A DNA stretch of 64,000 bases, taken from assembly GCF_963576675.1 (NCBI RefSeq), contig NC_088915.1, positions 83,585,501 through 83,649,500 on the forward strand, in the 5' to 3' direction. Shown in pieces: positions 33,986 through 47,421 of this stretch. The first letter of the stretch is position 1. Each line of letters opens with the position of its first letter. Under the pieces are notes generated by a model. It ran no database searches, was not told the origin of the DNA, and saw only the letters and a program-made list of their open reading frames with translations. This DNA is from Euphorbia lathyris (lineage: Eukaryota > Streptophyta > Magnoliopsida > Malpighiales > Euphorbiaceae). Made by a program: the position numbers and the translations under genes.

Positions 33986-34954
33986 CAGCTGACGAACTTA
34001 ACTTGTATTTCTCTTACAAGTTTTGTTTTTTTACCCCAAGCGCTAGACTGTTCTTTACTTGTATTTGTGCAGTACTCGTGAAACATTTTTCTGAACTTTT
34101 TGAAACCATATAATACATTTATTCTTACCATTTTGAAAACAATAGTCACCAATCTTTTCTTGTTTTTTTCGTGTTGTAATCAAAGACAGAAAAATATTTT
34201 TACCTAATATTTTTTAAACATAAATATTTTTCGACAAATAAACATGTTAGCACCTCTATGCTATTTATATATAATATAAGACTGGGTCAGGTTAGACTTG
34301 AGTTTTGAGCTTTGAGATAAATTTCGAGCATCCCATTTTATGTTTAGACTTGTGTAGACTCGGGCTGGGTCGAACTTAATATCAAACAAACATGAGTAAA
34401 TTACACAATAATTATAATTGAGTATTTTTAAGTGTTCCATACCCTAAAATAAATTTATTTAAATATCAAATTCTTATAAATTAAAATTGAAAATAACATG
34501 TATCATTATATATGTTGATTTTTATAATTAAAAATTTGATAAAAGTAAAAATAAAGTTATGATATTATGATAACTTAGAATGATGATAAAATGTAGCAGA
34601 TAAATAAAAGTTAAAATCAGATTTGTGATTTAATTTCCTCAATTGTGAACATGTTATCTATGAATAGTGGAATGGATGGGTCGGCGAATCCATGAACAAA
34701 TCTACTAGTACAATATGAATAAGTCCGATGACCTCTGTCATCAGAAAATTGACGATGGCGGCCATAACAGTAACTCATCAACATATACCTTTTATGTGAA
34801 ATCACGTGGCGGTGATATGGTAAAAAAATGGTTTTTTTTTTTTTTTTTTTTTTTTCATTTTTCTTAATCTCACTTGATTGCTTTACAGAAAATCATCTAA
34901 CATTCAAATTCAAAACAAAATAAATCAATACACTTGATCAATTTCAGACATAAA
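33986..34954. other. No gene; T24 tract
   Basis: AT-rich sequence, some of it possible 3' UTR. A run of 24 T lies at 34832-34855. ORFs 33961-34152 (-) and 34617-34805 (-) lack domains. Confidence 0.5.
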
Positions 34955-35245
34955 GGCTAAACGTATAGTTAAACCTTTAACTTCCACGATTTTAAGAATT
35001 GAGTTTCTGATTATTTACTTTTCTAGATTAAATCCTTGAATTTTAATAATTTTAAGGATTAAGTTCCTAATCTTTAATTTTCACATGTATTGAACACATC
35101 ATTAACGGGTTCGTTATCTAAACCGTCAGTGGAAGGGTCAAACATGTAAAATTAAAGACCAGAGACTTAATCATTAAATCTTAAAATCTTAAGTTCTGGG
35201 GGGTTTAATACTTAAAATTTTAACAGTTCAAGGGCTTAATCATCT
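34955..35245. mobile_element. Foldback MITE-like inverted repeat
   Basis: Left arm text (TTAAACCTTTAACTTC, GATTTTAAGAATTGAG, TTTTAAGGATTAAGTTCC) is echoed in inverse on the right (TTAAATCTTAAAATCTTAAG, TTTAATACTTAAAATTTTAA, AAGGGCTTAATCATC). A related single arm lies at about 35525-35605. The arms are diverged and no TSD is clear. Confidence 0.5.
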
Positions 35246-37339
35246 TACTATTTCTAAACTATAATAAACAATTGTTTTTTTCATTTTTTAAAAATTTCAA
35301 TATATATATGTCAAATAATTGAAAAAATTGAAGTGAAAAATAAAAAACCAATAACGTTGACTTTGTATTTTTGACTTTAAATAATATCATTTGAATTAAT
35401 TAACATAGAATTCCCCTTTCAACTAATACATATGAAAAATCACTAATAAAAAATTATATATCAAAAAATTAGTTATACTAACTGGTGCTGCTGTATAACA
35501 ACATTTTAAATTATACTATAGGGAAAAATTATACTTAAGCACCTGAACTTTTAATATTTTAAGGATTAAACCTTTGATCTTTAATTTTTACATGCATTAA
35601 GTACTTAACGAAGAAATGAAATGAAATTGATAATGAGAAACATAACAGAGGAATGAAATTGAATCAAATTTTAATTAAAGATGAAAATAAAATATTATTT
35701 TACAACCAAATTCAAATATTGAGAGATATTACAAATTAATTAAGACAAAAGAGAGGGAACCACCTTTGGAGCTTTATTAATTCAAACCGTCGTCATTTGA
35801 ATCAGAAGAGGAACCTTATTTCTTTGGGAATGAACATTCAAGGTCTTTAAATACAAAATGTGAGGAATTCACTGGTGGAAGGAATTTCAAAGGAACCGTT
35901 CAAACGAGTAATCGTTGTACCAGTCCATACTCACCGCACCAATTTGATGTGGTTGAATCCTAAGAGTCCATTTGTCAACATGCGGTTCTATAAAAACACG
36001 GTCAAAGGGGGACGTTGTAGCCAACCCACTCCGATGCCGAAGCCAGTTTATGAAAGGACTGGAGGATAATCACAATCACAAAAGCTATAATGTAATAGCT
36101 TAATAGAATGAATGAACTTGTGTACCTTGATCTGAGCTTAGTCAATTTATATTATGATCGAACTGGGTAAGACGGTTATGAGTTAAGGAGTGGGGCATGC
36201 TACATGTCACCTATTGACAAGTGAACATGTGCCCAGATATCGAGGTCTAGTATTCCTCAAGCCCACTAGGCCTGTGATTCTCAAGATTGGACGTGATCAT
36301 GGTAACAACTGGATCGTTAATTGGGTCTAGTGGGACTTTCCAAATCAAACTTCCCAATCATATTACTCTATTTCACCAAGGAAATACCACATGCTCTCTT
36401 TATCTGAGATTTCGTTCGAATCACTCAGATACCACGTGATAGAGTTATATTTATGTGATATCAAGAATGTTAAATACTAACTTCAAAAAGAGTGTTAAAT
36501 ATAAATACTAACTTCCAAAAATGCCCCAAATTACGTCTCTGTCCCTAAAAAGAGAAAAAAAAAAGGTTAAATACTAACTTCCAAACAAGAAAAGATTCCC
36601 TAACAAGTTAAATTCTTCATTTTGTAATCTTGGTAGGAAAAAATGCCCTAATTCTTTATTCATTAATTTTTTAATCGACACACCAAAACCACTAGATTTT
36701 AGCTTGTTGGAGGTTGAATTTTTTTTACTCAATCCTAATAGACTGAACTTTAAGAAATTACTACAACCGCATATCTAAAATTAGACTTCAAATATAGATT
36801 TCTGACTCCGTCCATGCATAATTATAAATGGAGTTTGTAAATTTGTGTTTTTATAGTCACATGAAACATGTAAAAAAAAATTAATTTAGAACTATTAAAA
36901 ATCCAATTTCTGTTTAAAAAAAATAAAATCCAATTTCAAATAAAAATAACATAAAAGTACGTTTTTATAAATTTTTTTGTTTACATCTAATTTTTATGGA
37001 AACCCTCGTTTGATAGCATACTTAATCACTTAAATTAAAATATTAAATATTTTTTTTTCTAATTTATTTAAACATAATTTAAATATATTTAATAACTGTT
37101 ATTACTAATATTTTTATATTTAATATTTATCAAACAATTATACTTAAATTTCAACATTTATATTATTCAAAACTTAAAATTCAATATTTTTCATCACTGA
37201 ATTTCTAACTTTATCAAAATACCTAAGAGTGTTATAGGTGAAATTGAAAAATAAAAAATAATCAACAAAATTCCGAAAGTTAATGGGCTTTATTGACTAT
37301 TTCTAATGGCAGGTAGTACTGCTCAACAAGCTATTATAA
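35246..37339. other. No confident gene; hAT terminus at 36690-36815
   Basis: ORF 35860-36069 (70 codons, MRNSLVEGISKEPFKRVIVV start) has no domain I recognise, and I see no splice-linked partner. At about 36690-36815 the text TTGGAGGTTGAA, TCCTAATAGACTGAA and AGATTTCTGACTCCGTCCATG matches the right end of the hAT MITE at 38014-38431, with no left end present. The remainder is AT-rich filler. Confidence 0.4.
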
Positions 37340-37906
37340 GGGGCTAAATTACAATTATAGTACATGAACTTTAGCCACTTTTATGCTTTGGTATTTGTAT
37401 TTCATTTTATCATAAAAAAATACCTAAAGATGATTGATCATTATAGAATCTACTTACGTGTTACAACCGGTTAAACATTAAAAAGATAGATAAATTACAT
37501 CTATGATATCTGAACTTTAAATTCTTTCACATTTCGGTATCTAAACTTCATTTTTACATAAGAGGCGTTGTTTGACAAACTTTTTTACTTAAATGTGAGA
37601 CTCGTTTAAATTGTCAAGATAATTTAGCGTTTCATTTCCATCTCTGATCTTCCCATCCTCTCTTTAATTTTTTATTCTTCTAACTCTAAAACAATTTCTT
37701 CCCATACTAGAATAGGACCCACCACGACCATATTTTCTTGTGCAAAAATGAAGTTTGGGCGCCAAAATGTAAAAGAATGTAAAGTTTAGGTATCATGGCT
37801 GTAACTTACCTATATTTTTAATAGTTAACCGGCTGTAGAGTATTTTTTGTGCAAAAATGAAATCTGAAAAAGAAAAAGTTCAGGTATTATGGTTATAATT
37901 TACCCC
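37340..37906. mobile_element. MITE with GGGG(C)TAAATTA ends
   Basis: Starts GGGGCTAAATTACAATTATA, ends with the inverse of GGGGTAAATTATAACCATAA. Flanks TATTATAA and TATTATAG are a near 8-bp duplication. Internal inverse motifs (ACATCTATGATATCTGAAC near 37498, GGTATCATGGCTGTAACTTA near 37790) suggest one copy nested in another. Confidence 0.65.
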
Positions 37907-38013
37907 TATTATAGGGTATAATAAGCCCGTTTTTCTTAATCATTTTCGTCGTGTAAAAGGAAATTATTTTAATTCAAAACAAAGATTTAATAAAATGAGT
38001 ATAGATTTCACAC

Positions 38014-38431
38014 CAGGGACGGAGCCAGCCCAGGGCTCGGGGGGGCGGAGCCCTTCCAGCCACCGGCTCCGCCCTTGAGTACAGATTGATTTTTCCTACG
38101 TAGCCATCCTTAAAATTAGTAGATATTAACTATATAGTATTATTTCAATGTTTAAACATGTTACCATTATTAATTAATTTAAATACACTCTTTATTTTGA
38201 TAACACTTTTGAATTCATTTTTATTATATTTTTTCCATTAAAAAAATAAACATATTTAATTTTCTATTAGTTCAATGCTAGTTTTTAAAAAATGATAACA
38301 TTTTTACAATTTTAACGCGTTGGAGGCTAAAATTTTTTTATCCAGTCCTAACGGTCTGGAATTTGAAAATTTACTCTATACTGTACGACTAAAATTAGCC
38401 CCCCAAATTTAAATTCCTAGCTCCGCCACTG
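38014..38431. mobile_element. hAT MITE with perfect TSD TTTCACAC
   Basis: Termini CAGGGACGGAGCCAG and the inverse of CAGTGGCGGAGCTAG. The TSD TTTCACAC is exact at 38006-38013 and 38432-38439. 418 bp, GC-rich at the left end, no ORF. Confidence 0.92.
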
Positions 38432-38964
38432 TTTCACACCACAGTAAATAATATAAAAATTCCTTCTCTAACACCTTATCATTCTATGAAAAATGACCGG
38501 TAAATCAGTTGTACAAGAATTAATTTATGTTTGATAAAAACTAATTATACATTTATAATCTTTTATATATACATATATATGAGATGCCCAAAAATTAATA
38601 CATTTACTATATACAGATAAGAAAATTGATTATGAAGATGTTAAAAATTTAATTTGGTTAGATATGATACATTTTTTGCAGATATATCACAATAAAAAGA
38701 CAAACTACCTAATCAATTGAATTGAATATGTACTAACTCTAACTCATTGATGAATTTCTATATGCATTAATAATAATTAATTAATTAATTATGATTTTTT
38801 AGGAGAAAAAAAAAGGGATTTTTTGGTGGCCTCATATACATTAAGCTAGACTTGAGGGAAAACATATAAATGGGGTCCAAAAAAAGCTCAACTTGCCCCA
38901 AGATGAAGCAATGTTTAGAATGACCCATACCTAGACTTTTTATGGGAGGTAATTAAAAAAATAG

Positions 38965-39190
38965 GGATAATACATCACGTCTTCAAAAAGTGCGTTGAAG
39001 TTCAAAACGTTACGATTAACCTTTTTAATTTGTTTATTTCGAATAAATACCCTCTCACATGTCACATGATAGTATGTGATTGGAATCTCCACTTCTAAAT
39101 AAAGAAATTGAAGGAGTTAATTGTAATGTTTTGGAATTCAGGGGGCCATTTGTATTTTTGGGACAACTTCGGGGTTGGGATGTATTAGGC
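38965..39190. mobile_element. Foldback MITE-like element
   Basis: Left GATAATACATCACGTC and GTTACGATTAACC; right GGTTAATTGTAATG-like and GGGATGTATTAGGC, in inverse. About 225 bp with no gene. No exact TSD recognised. Confidence 0.5.
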
Positions 39191-39314
39191 TTAAAAATAA
39201 AAAATATGTAGAAAGTTATTTTTGGAATATATATGTGTTTTAATTGTTGATGTTTAAGCTGTTTAAGAATTTATATTGTTATTTTGTGAAAATAATTATC
39301 TGATTAATCGGTTT

Positions 39315-40852
39315 CAGGCCGTCTCCAGCATTTTAGAGGCCTTAAGTATATCGTGTACTTTTTTTTTCATATCTAAATTTAATACTATTTTAGAAATAAT
39401 AAATATTAAATAGTAAAACCAATATATTATTAATTACAATTCAAGTCATATAAACCTAAAGTTAAGAAGTTATTATTCTTCTTGCTCTTGTATATGTAAA
39501 ATCGAGTTTTCTTTCATATATCTAAAATCAATGAGAGAAGCAAGCATATGATAAAGTATTAATTCTTGGAAATTAATTTTGGACGGCTGCACTTGAACCT
39601 AATTGCAAGATTCTATGGAAAGAAAGAGAAGAATTTATCTTGGTGATTAAAGATTAGTTGACTCGCGTCTTTATTATGAAATACATGTTTAAATCACTAT
39701 TTGGACATCGATTGATCCAAGGAATCTTGTCATTTGGTGCTTGATCTATCCAAACTTTTATCATTTCGCCACTGAACTATCCCAATTGGTGAAATTTCAT
39801 CCAATTTGGATGGAAACTCAATAAAATTATTGACATATGATGATATTTTGACAACTAGACTTGATAAATTTTAGTTTAGAGATTTATTTTCTTGTTTTAA
39901 TCTCATTAATTATTTGGGTAGATAAACTTTAAAACGTACGGCATGTCAAGTCCATATGTCTAAATATCACCACATATCATAAGGAAACGATTTTATCAAG
40001 ACTTCATCAAAATTAAGTGGAATTTCATCAATTTGAATAGTTTATGGTCTAAATATGACCAAATAATAAATTAGTGACCAAGTATTAAAATTTTAAATAA
40101 ATCGAAGTCTAAATAACATTTTACACCAAATTACAAAGTGTAATTCATAAGTGCATTTCGTATTATAATTTATAAAAAATAAAAAATTTAAAAAGCACTA
40201 CAATAACAAAATAAAGTTTATACATTGTTTCCAAATATGAAAAAAAGTTCAGAAAAAATCGGTACATGTGTTGTCAAAAGAAAAAAAGAAAAAATAAGAG
40301 AGAAAATGTGAATTAAAAAATGCTGATCCAAGGAATCGTCAAAATTGAGTAAAATTTCATCAATTTAAATAATTTATGGTCTAGACCAAATAATAAATTA
40401 TTGACCAAATATTAAAATTTTAAATAAATCAGAGTCTAAATAATATTTTACACCAAATTACAAATTTTAATTCATAAGTGAATTTTGTCTTGTAATTTAT
40501 AAAAAATAAAAAATTTAAAAATCAATACAATAACAAAAATAATAGTTTATACATTGTTTTTAAATATAAAAAAAAGGTTTAAGAAAAATCAGTATAATGT
40601 TGTCAAAAGAAAATAAGAGAAAATTTAAACAAAAAATGCTAATTCAGGGAATCAAACTCTCATCCTTACAAACACCTCCATTATACCTTTACCATTTAGC
40701 CTAACACCATTTTTTGTTATAAATCTAAGTCTATATAATTTTTAACCATAAAAATCTTAATAATTATCAAATTTGAAAAAATTTCGATCGGAGCCCCCGT
40801 AAATCGGAGGCCCTAGGCGGCCGCCTAGACGGCCCCCCTAGAGCCGGCCCTG
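39315..40852. mobile_element. hAT element with perfect TSD ATCGGTTT
   Basis: Starts CAGGCCGTCTCCAGC and ends with the inverse of CAGGGCCGGCTCTAGG. The 8-bp TSD ATCGGTTT is exact (39307-39314 and 40853-40860). 1,538 bp without a transposase. The interior holds a tandem duplication of about 320 bp (from about 40010 and 40330: ACCAAATAATAAATTA, TAAATAAATC, TTTTACACCAAATTACAAA, GTTTATACATTGTTT). Confidence 0.92.
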
Positions 40853-40861
40853 ATCGGTTTG

Positions 40862-41770
40862 AGATTCATTAGACATTTTTAGGTACGTAAATTCTTTCTT
40901 GATTAACGTTTATTGCATGCGTTAGAATTGGAACTCGCTATCTTTATTGATTTGAAACTCTTAACCACTTAAACCATTTTTTTTTATTGTTATTAGTTAT
41001 TTGTTGTTTACCATTATTATTTGATTTATCAGTTGTAATTAGGGATGACAACGGGTAAGGTACCCGCGGGTAGTGCCATTCCCAAACCCTTACCCGTTTA
41101 TTTTTTAATTACCCGTACCTGTCCCATTACCCTAACGGGTATATTTTTGCATCCCATACCCTTCCCATTTAATTCGCGGGTACACACTGTTACATTTACC
41201 CGTTAAGAATCAATAAATAAAATAAAAAATATTACAAATTTAACAAAATATAAATTTAATAAATCATTTATCTAAAAATTGAACAAATTGAACCTTAATA
41301 AATAAGAATAAATAGCTTAGTGGTATCATTCAATGGTGGAAAAACAAAAGGTTGGGATTTAAAATCCCAAATATTACATCTAAAAAACAATAATTTTTTT
41401 AATATATAAAAGAGTTATAACGGGTAACGGGTACCCTGGGGGGTATTCCCATACCCGTCCCATTACCCTAACGGGTAATTATTTTGATCCCATACCTTTC
41501 CCATACCCTTTTATACAGGGTACGGGTAGTCCCATTAGGATCGGGTAGTGCCGGGTACCCGCGGATACAACTACCCGTTGCCATCCCTAGTTGTAATCCT
41601 GTTAGACACTTCTTAGATTAAAAGATTCTCTCCTAATTAACATTTATTGCATACGTTAAAACTCGAACTCGTTATCTCTAGTTTAAGTGATTTGAGACTC
41701 TTAACCATTCAAAACATTTTTTTTTGCTGTTAGTTGTTTACCATTGTTGGTAGTTAGCATTAACACTATT
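40862..41770. repeat. Direct duplication of about 176 bp split by a hAT MITE
   Basis: Left copy about 40862-41039, right copy about 41590-41770. They share TTAACGTTTATTGCATGCGT or TTAACATTTATTGCATACGT, GAACTCG, CTCTTAACCA, AACCATTTTTTTT and GTTGTTTACCATT. The MITE at 41040-41589 sits at their junction. Confidence 0.75.
41040..41589. mobile_element. hAT MITE with perfect TSD GTTGTAAT
   Basis: Ends TAGGGATGACAACGGGTA and the inverse of TAGGGATGGCAACGGGTA. TSD GTTGTAAT is exact (41032-41039 and 41590-41597). Both halves are rich in ACGGGTA/TACCCGT motifs near the ends. 550 bp, no ORF. Confidence 0.93.
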
Positions 41771-43205
41771 TTTTATTTCAAATTAATTATCGGGTTTTCA
41801 ATTCTAGCTAAACATTTGTTTATCTACTGTTTGGAGTAAATCAATAAAAAGAACCTACAACTTGATGCATAGAGGGGTTGAGAGAAAGAAAACAGTGAAC
41901 ATTTTAACCGTAAACCAATAAAGAATTCAAACTAAACTTGAAGAAGTTGACAACCCCAAATTTTACAAGCTAAAACCCGAGGAAATTGCAAACTCTCCAA
42001 TTACACCCTAACTTTGAATGAGAGAAATTTGAAATTGATTTGATAAAGATGATTAAAGATTGCTACATCTTTCAAAGAAACGATTTTATACGTCTCGTAG
42101 ACTTAAAGAGTAAGATTATATAAAACACAACTAAAAGTAATAAGACAAAATGATAAAAGATGGTTAAAATAGGCAAAAGCATAAAGTAAAAGAAAAGGGA
42201 GACTAAACAATAACTTTAACAAAAAAAGAAGAAGAAGGGAGGTGTCCAGCGAAAACCGCGTGCCCACCGCCATACTGTTAGAATTTTTCTACTCCAATGC
42301 TCCTCTATTGCTTCACTTTGAGCCTCGTTGACACGAGTACTCCCAATTACCCGTTTTATTAGAGAAACAAAGCCTTAGCGTTGGATCTATAATTTTTGTT
42401 GCTACCATTTAATGTTTTATTTCAAATAATAAATATAAAGCATTTGATAAGAATAAAAATAACGTGTTACAACTATTCTGGAATGAAAATCAACTAAAAT
42501 CTATACGATAACAACAAACTTCTTTGTCACCCACTTCATCATCAAATCCATCGCTCGATCTCTTTTAAAGCACCACAACATCACCATTCTTCACCGGACA
42601 ACTTACTCCATTTTCCTGTTGGTAGAGACTTGTTCTCTTTCAAGTTGTTGTTATCTATTTGAGGATGAAAAATGAATATTGTCTTCCTTCTTTCTCCTCA
42701 CACCGTTCTGTTTTCTTAGTTTTTATTCTTTTCTTTTTATCGGTGAGTTTAGTTTAGCCGGTTTCATATATTTTACCGGATCTCTTATTCCGTTTGAACT
42801 TCATCTATTGTTTATTGTCTTTTCATTTGTAACATCTTCTGATTTAGCACGAACATAAATGGTAAATCTTATTTGTAGGTAATTAGATCTATGTGGTCGC
42901 AAAAAAAAAAAAAAAAAGACTCAAATCCGAAAATTTAGAAGCATTCAAATGGTGAAGATTGAATTGCAGATGATTCTCTGCGAATTTGGAGTTTCTAGAA
43001 TATATGTTTCATCAATTGTTTCTGTTAGTTGCACATTTAATAGTTTGTTTTGGACTTTATAGTTTTTTTCTTAGCTATGTGGATCATGTCTTAGGCATCG
43101 CTTATACTTATATAAAGTTTTATTCCTTACTTTTCATATTATACTTTCATTTTTCTTACTTATGATATGATAATGCATTTTGATAAAAAGAAAACAACAA
43201 CAACA
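41771..43205. other. No gene seen
   Basis: Mixed AT-rich sequence with an A-run near 42900. A slightly richer stretch at 42240-42360 and 42520-42720 has no ORF or splice pattern I can support. Confidence 0.4.
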
Positions 43206-43214
43206 AATGAATAA

Positions 43215-43712
43215 GGCTTAATACATCATTTGGCCCCTGAACTTGTCCAAAAAACTTAATTGACCCCTGAACTTTGTCTCAATAGCTCCCCTGAACTTAT
43301 ATAAAATATTCAGTTAGCCCATTGAACATGCGTAAAATGTAATCAATTAATCACTTGGTTGTAAAAAAGTAAGTTAAATGCGAAAGATATGTTACACGTG
43401 CATTAATGTTATTACATAATTTACAAAATAGATTAAAACATATTTAAAAAGTAGTTTTTACATGTTCTAACTATAAAACGTTTTCTTCTCTAATATTAGA
43501 ATCGCATACCTGACTTTGGTCGTTTTACCTTTTTAAGATACACATGCAACATATCTTCCACGTTTAACTTAGTTTTCTTACAACCGAGTGATTAATTGAT
43601 TATATTTTACGCAAATTTAGTTGACTAATTGAACATTTTATGCAAATTCAAAGAACTATCGGAAGCTAATCAAACTTTTTGGACAAATTCAGAGCAAATG
43701 ATATATTAAGCC
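43215..43712. mobile_element. GGCTTAATAC-family MITE, copy 2, TSD AATGAATAA
   Basis: Starts GGCTTAATACATCATTTGGC, ends ATGATATATTAAGCC. The 9-bp TSD AATGAATAA is exact (43206-43214 and 43713-43721), which sets the family as Mutator-type. 498 bp, no ORF. Confidence 0.92.
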
Positions 43713-43721
43713 AATGAATAA

Positions 43722-44640
43722 TAATAGTAGTAGTAATAATGATAACCATTAACAGTAAAAATCAACTTAACCGCCAGTCAATTACCTTAATGTTGAGAAA
43801 ACTTGAGCTCAACCTGTCTGATCATAAAAGGGTAATATTATTACAGACTGACATATTTATGCCCTAAGTAACAAACCAATTAGTATAATTAAATATGAGA
43901 TATTTATGATTATGATTATATATATTTATTGATTAATTAATTAAGTAGATTGAGTATATATATGGAGTTATAATGTGATCACCAAACTACAACTCAGAAT
44001 CATTATTAATATTGATGTCTCAAAATTGGAGTGACATTGTTCAATTGAAACATTAATTAATTAATTAATTTTTTTTTATGTTCTATTAAAATGAAATTAG
44101 ACCCGTTTGTTTCAGCTGCTCTTGTTTACTGGTTGTTGTTGCGATTAGTTGTTTGCTGTTGTTGATAGACAGTAGATATTAGTTGTTTTTTCTGTAAAAA
44201 AAAATCAGTTGTTTCGGAATTTTATCAAACATATTCTATTTCGTGTTTAATATTGAAAGGAAAAAAGAAGTTTCGAAAAATGGAAACAAACAGACACTTA
44301 ATCTCGCTGAACCAACCAATTTAAACTCTTTTTACTAAGGAAAATATTATTAATTATGTTTGATGTTGACAATACTTTTTACGGTATAATCAATCTGAAA
44401 ATAGGTTATCTAATTGATTAAATTTTACTGCCAAAGAGAAGTATTAATTAAAAATTTGTACTAGATATATACATCATTTATTTTCCATTACTAATATTTA
44501 TCACACTTGACATAAATTGATAGTATTTACTCACTATTGATTATCTAGGCCAAAAAACAAATACAATTTATTAATGTATGTGTTTACATATTACACTAAT
44601 ATTATATTAAATACTAATAAATAAAGTGAGTGAAGGCTTA
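43722..44640. other. No gene; possible MITE at 44100-44300
   Basis: ACCCGTTTGTTTCAGC near 44101 and the inverse-type GGAAACAAACAGACAC near 44281 may be ends of a small foldback MITE. The rest is AT-rich and featureless. Confidence 0.35.
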
Positions 44641-44649
44641 TATCATAAA

Positions 44650-46200
44650 TGTAAACTAATACGGATATAAATACAGGTTATCGGGTTATCTCTTATAGTG
44701 TAAAAACTCGGTGAGTTAATTGCAGTGGAAAAACGGAAATTACGATTTTCGTATTACTGGTCAAGAATCAACTATGTTCAGGTTAGTCGTGAGAAGATTC
44801 GATAGATCCACGAACTAAGAGCAATCGTTGAGAGAGAAAAAGATGGAGGCACATGCGGAGGCGCAAGGAGAGGAGAAGAACGCTGCTGAGCCTCTTTCGC
44901 TAAGTTTCTTCGTTAAGGTTACGTTATGGGTGTAACTATCTATTTATAGCCACCAACTGGGCTTAAGACCTAGTTACCATTTAACCTATATCTGGTCCAT
45001 TTTCCTTACAAGCGGATTATATTTGACTCATATCAAATATTTCCAACATCTCCTATTTGCACGTAACAAAATATATTCTTATATATCCTCATTCACATTT
45101 GCAGATAGTTCGTGCGATCGACATACCTCTAGAGCTCTAAAGTTATATACTCGTTGGAGATATATAGCTAATATATAACCTTTTGATTGAACATGGATTG
45201 TTATAGGTTGTATGCTCTATCCTAGATTCCATCTCACAACCAAATATACGTAATTCATCGATCTCATTACAATTTTCTATTTTCACAAGTATACACATGT
45301 ATAAATATCATGATGCTGAAATATAGAAACACTTTAGGTGTGATAAAATAAAAATATTTTCCGATTACTATGTTCCTTCCATCATGATCTGATTTCCTTA
45401 AATGGTCGGATTATCTAATAGCCTTTATAAATTTCTTTCAAGATAAGTAAAATCAGATCATACTTTCGAAACAAGTTAAGGGTTCTAATGATAGAATAAA
45501 TTCGAGAAACCTGTGAGTATTACAATAGGAAAAGTTGAAATCCATTATATATAATGATTTTTCATCTCGTGGTCACAAAGCACACATAATATAAAACATG
45601 TGTTACGACATTTTATCATTTCCTTTTGAAATAAGAGCATGTAAATTTCAATAAAAGAAAATTTTAGTTGAGAGGTGCCAAAACATCTAATTTCAGTGTA
45701 TACCACACAGAGACTACTTTCAGCCGTAAAGATAGAATATCTTAAGTTATTTTTAAGTTGTGATCTTGATACCGTATTACTCCTTTATATGTCTATACAT
45801 ATTGACCTAATTGTGTAAACCCATTGAGAAACTGATGAACTCTCATTTGAACTAAGGTGAAAACATAAGTTTTCTATAGTTTGAATGTCATGCAAGACAG
45901 GCGGACGAAAGTTGTAACTTGTAACTCTTAAAGTGCTCAACCATTTCAAAAACAAAATTACGACTCATTCATAATAGGTTTTTTTTACTTGTCAATCAGC
46001 AGTAATTTAACAAGTGCATGAGCATTGGTGCTTGAATAGATTTCTACAACATATTGAAGAAAAAGTTTTTGATCTTGCGCTATGGTGTGATCATCGGCCT
46101 TGATCCGTTACTACATTGGCTTTTGCATTTCGAGAAAACAGCTTGATGGATTATTTCTTAAATTGATCCAAAGTTATTAACATTGGGTAAAATTGTTTTT
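44650..46200 (-). mobile_element. Probable minus-strand LTR retrotransposon 3' end
   Basis: On the minus strand a purine tract (CAAATAGGAGA) runs into TGTTGGAAATATTTG at about 45051, the look of a polypurine tract followed by an LTR start. The LTR-like part (45051 to about 44650) has a good TATA box on that strand (GGCTATAAATAGATAG, near 44955-44937). Sequence from 45052 to 46200 would be the non-coding 3' internal region. It has no ORF of note. The second LTR is missing. Confidence 0.45.
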
Positions 46201-46331
46201 GCTTGTCAACATTAGCAATACAATTACACAATTTTAAACATTAAAAGTAAAATTGCTCCTGATTATAAACGTTAAGAGTATTTTTATATCTTATCTTTAA
46301 AATTAATAAGCCATGTGTAAGATGATTTAAT

Positions 46332-46467
46332 TTAGTGTTATTGAATTGTATCAAAGTTCTCTCAATGATTTTTTTTTTTTTTTGTCTGATTGACTATATG
46401 TATATAATCAGACAAATAAAAAACTTGAAATCATTGAGAGAACTTGAATATAATTCAATAACACTAA
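46332..46467. other. 136-nt near-perfect hairpin
   Basis: A 40-base arm (46332-46371, TTAGTGTTATTGAATT start) pairs with 46428-46467 with three mismatches, and an inner stem TGTCTGATT/AATCAGACA (46383-46391, 46406-46414) closes a short loop. It could be a small MITE or an inverted-repeat RNA precursor; transcription is unknown. Confidence 0.8.
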
Positions 46468-46852
46468 TGAACTAAAGATTTTAATATATCTAATTATCAA
46501 ATTTTGATGTTTTTTTTTATTTCATAAAAAAAAAAGTTTGACGTTTTTTTCACAAGAAGTTAATCAACTTCATTTTCGAATAAGAATCATGTTGTAAAAG
46601 ATAAACCTAGATATTAGGAATTTATATTACACCTATTATATATATTCATAAATGGAAAAATTATAAAACTAGACTAATGGTAAATCTCACTTATATATTT
46701 GGACTCATTTCATCACATGCTACCTAATTAGACTCTTCACCTTCTACAATACCCATAATACCTTTGTAACTATCCATCCTTGCCCATTCACTTCCTCCAT
46801 TCACTTCCTCCTTCTCACGTAACGTCGTTTTGCGATCGGTAAATACGAATTT

Positions 46853-47421
46853 GCGATCGCATTTCCAACACCAGCGAAATGGCTAGAACGGGAAATAAGA
46901 AGGTAGATAAGGTGGGCGAGAAACAGAAGAAGAAGGTATGTGATTTACTTGACTAATTTTGAGTTTTTATATATGTATTGAGGGGGTATATGTGCTGAAA
47001 TATGTATTGGGGTTATGTAATAATGTTTATATATACATTAGTGATTTTCTGGAGTAATTTTGACTGTATGCATGTGAACCATGCTTAGTTGAGGTCTGTT
47101 TGTTCCAAAATGGCATGAGAACTACAGAGGGCGACACTCGCAAATTTTGAATACGCATCGCATTTCATCAAATTTGATTGCATTTTATGAATCCTCATCG
47201 CAGATCGTAAAATGCGATCGCATTTGATGAATTTGAATCGCATTTCGTAAAATGCGATCATATTTGAGCTAAAACCCTACTGCAAATGTGGTCGCCTGTA
47301 TTGAATGCGATCGTGCAATCCAAAATGAGAAAATGTGTTGCGCATTTAGTTCTCACGATCGCATTTTAATCAAATGCGATTATCGTATTTGCTTAATTGG
47401 ATCACATATTTCTATTTGCGA
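46853..47421. repeat. Palindromic GCGATCGC repeat cluster, left
   Basis: GCGATCGC is exact at 46853-46860 and 47214-47221. One-base variants (GCGATCGT near 47308, ACGATCGC near 47356, GCGATCAT near 47254) lie between, mostly as AAATGCGATCGCATTT-like text with GAATCGCATTT and AAAATGCG spacers. This array occupies intron 1 of the Ulp1-type gene. Function unknown. Confidence 0.85.

Noticed and set aside
35860..36069. 70-codon ORF as a small gene
   Set aside because: No domain, no splice partner, and comparable length is expected by chance.
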